From Hyphomicrobium sp. (GTDB taxonomy: Bacteria; Pseudomonadota; Alphaproteobacteria; Rhizobiales; Hyphomicrobiaceae): a stretch of 64,000 bases of DNA. The position numbers and the translations under genes are program-made. Under the pieces are notes generated by a model. That model ran no database searches and had not been told where the DNA came from. It saw only the letters and a program-made list of their open reading frames with translations. Shown here one piece after another: positions 63,092 to 64,000 of this stretch (positions are counted from its first letter, which is position 1; the number at the start of each line of letters is the position of its first letter). The stretch is from NCBI GenBank assembly GCA_022843145.1, contig JALHOF010000002.1, positions 1-64,000 on the forward strand. The letters are read 5' to 3'.

Positions 63092-64000
63092 ATGATCGCA
63101 GTGCAGGACCTCGATCGGCATCTGGCTAATTGGGCCGGCAGCGATCCGCTGCGCCGCGACGTCTCCACGACCGTTGCCGCTTTGGCAGGCGCGGGTCGCA
63201 TGATCTCCGCGCTACTCGCGCAAGGCGCGCTGGCCGGGCCGCTCGCGTGTCCGACGGGCCATTGCAGCATCAGGCATCAACAGAGTTTACTCGACCTGAT
63301 GGCCAACGGAGTATTCCAGGATGCGGTGCGACATGCGCCGGTTGCAGGCTACGTATCGGAAGAACTGGCAGCACCATTGCCCATCCAACCCGGCGCTTCT
63401 CTTCTCGTCGCCGTCGATCCGATCGAAGGTTCCTCAGAGGCGGATGCCGGGTTGCAGTTGAGTTCGACTTTCAGCGTTCTAGCGGTCCAAGGGGCGGGCG
63501 CGAATGGGACTGTCGCGCCAGCCGAGTTCATCCAGCCGGTCTCGGCACAGCTTGCGGCAGGTCTCATCGTCTACGGCGCCTTCACCGCGCTCGCACTTAC
63601 TCTCGGTGCCGGAACGCACATTTTTACCCTGGATCGCGCGTCGGATCGGTTTCTCTTGACTGCGTCTCACGTGCAAATTCCCGCCGAAACCGACGTGTTC
63701 GCCATCGATATGGGCGGTTCGAGACATTGGCCACCCGCGATCCGAACCTACATCGACGACTGCCAGCGCGGCCGTGATGGGCCGCGGGCGAGGGATTTCA
63801 AGATGCGGTGGTCCGGTTCAGCATCCGCGGAAGTCTTCCGCATCCTGCTGCAAGGCGGCATCGCCCTCAGTCCCGGAGATGTCCGGGGTACTTCGCATGC
63901 AGGTGAGTTGGCGCAACTCTACCAGATTGCGCCAATGGCGTTCCTGATCGAGCAAGCCGGTGGGAAATCGGTCTGCGGCGCGAACGATTGCCGCAACATG
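63092..64000 (+). CDS. Diverged class I fructose-1,6-bisphosphatase, partial (runs off the window end)
   Basis: An open frame from the ATG at 63092 to the window edge (303 codons, no stop seen). Family signatures: LLVAVDPIEGSSEADAG (canonical DPLDGSSNID), then LQLSSTFSVLAV, MRWSGSASAEVFRILLQGGI and LAQLYQIAPMAFLIEQAGG. The DPIEGSSEAD site differs from the normal metal motif, with Glu for one Asp. Likely a sugar-bisphosphate phosphatase; the C-terminal part lies outside the window. Confidence 0.8.
   Translation, partial: MIAVQDLDRHLANWAGSDPLRRDVSTTVAALAGAGRMISALLAQGALAGPLACPTGHCSIRHQQSLLDLMANGVFQDAVRHAPVAGYVSEELAAPLPIQPGASLLVAVDPIEGSSEADAGLQLSSTFSVLAVQGAGANGTVAPAEFIQPVSAQLAAGLIVYGAFTALALTLGAGTHIFTLDRASDRFLLTASHVQIPAETDVFAIDMGGSRHWPPAIRTYIDDCQRGRDGPRARDFKMRWSGSASAEVFRILLQGGIALSPGDVRGTSHAGELAQLYQIAPMAFLIEQAGGKSVCGANDCRNM

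Overview
This 64 kb window is high-GC DNA from an alphaproteobacterium, most likely Hyphomicrobiales (Rhizobiales). The main clues are a phasin, an NAD-dependent Fds-type formate dehydrogenase, tripartite tricarboxylate (TTT) uptake genes, an Anbu protease cluster and IS91-type elements. No rRNA is present; one tRNA (His, anticodon GTG) lies at 22530-22606.

Positions 1 to about 22.5 kb look like an integrated island abutting the 3' end of tRNA-His, with an AlpA-like regulator and a tyrosine recombinase next to the tRNA. In order it carries: an N-truncated HNH nuclease; a HigB-like toxin with an ImmA/HigA-type antitoxin-protease (minus strand); a compact ubiquitin-like operon (three-domain multi-ubiquitin protein, DUF6791-ThiF E1-like enzyme, DUF6527 zinc protein) with no E2 or JAB gene; an IS3 remnant fused to a frameshifted IS91-type transposase and its partner recombinase; a copper/silver block (SHOCT and Spy-like proteins, DUF302, YHS-type copper P-ATPase, membrane protein, CusA, CusB, FixH-like and Cys/His-rich proteins); and small island genes (zinc-finger protein, C39-like protein, DUF3768).

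Positions 22.5 to 31.1 kb look chromosomal: a phasin, a lone sensor histidine kinase, a Ser/Thr kinase with WD40 propeller divergent from two FHA proteins and a PP2C phosphatase, and a cyclic-nucleotide-type potassium channel.

Positions 31.6 to 52.5 kb form a C1/formyl-CoA regulon. A GntR/FCD regulator heads an operon for a thiamine-diphosphate acyl-CoA lyase (nearer 2-hydroxyacyl-CoA lyase than classical oxalyl-CoA decarboxylase), an Frc-type formyl-CoA transferase, an ALDH1L-like formyl hydrolase/transferase and formate-THF ligase. Around it lie the TTT transporter, a split pair of SucC/SucD-like CoA ligase genes, NAD-formate dehydrogenase and a PanE-like reductase. A palindrome, TGGTATACCA or close variants, sits before five transcription units, tying them into one predicted regulon. 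The likely logic is uptake of a small acid, CoA activation, cleavage to formyl-CoA, then formyl disposal through THF and formate dehydrogenase.

Positions 50.3 to 64 kb hold 66-bp tandem repeats, a Cys-rich secreted protein, a membrane protein with a split hydrolase domain, the Anbu cluster (permuted ATP-grasp, alpha-E, transglutaminase, Anbu), a lipid/polysaccharide modification cluster (GT2, YdjC-type deacetylase, GtrA, methyltransferase), a HlyC-type acyltransferase without a visible RTX partner, and the start of a diverged fructose-bisphosphatase that runs off the window.
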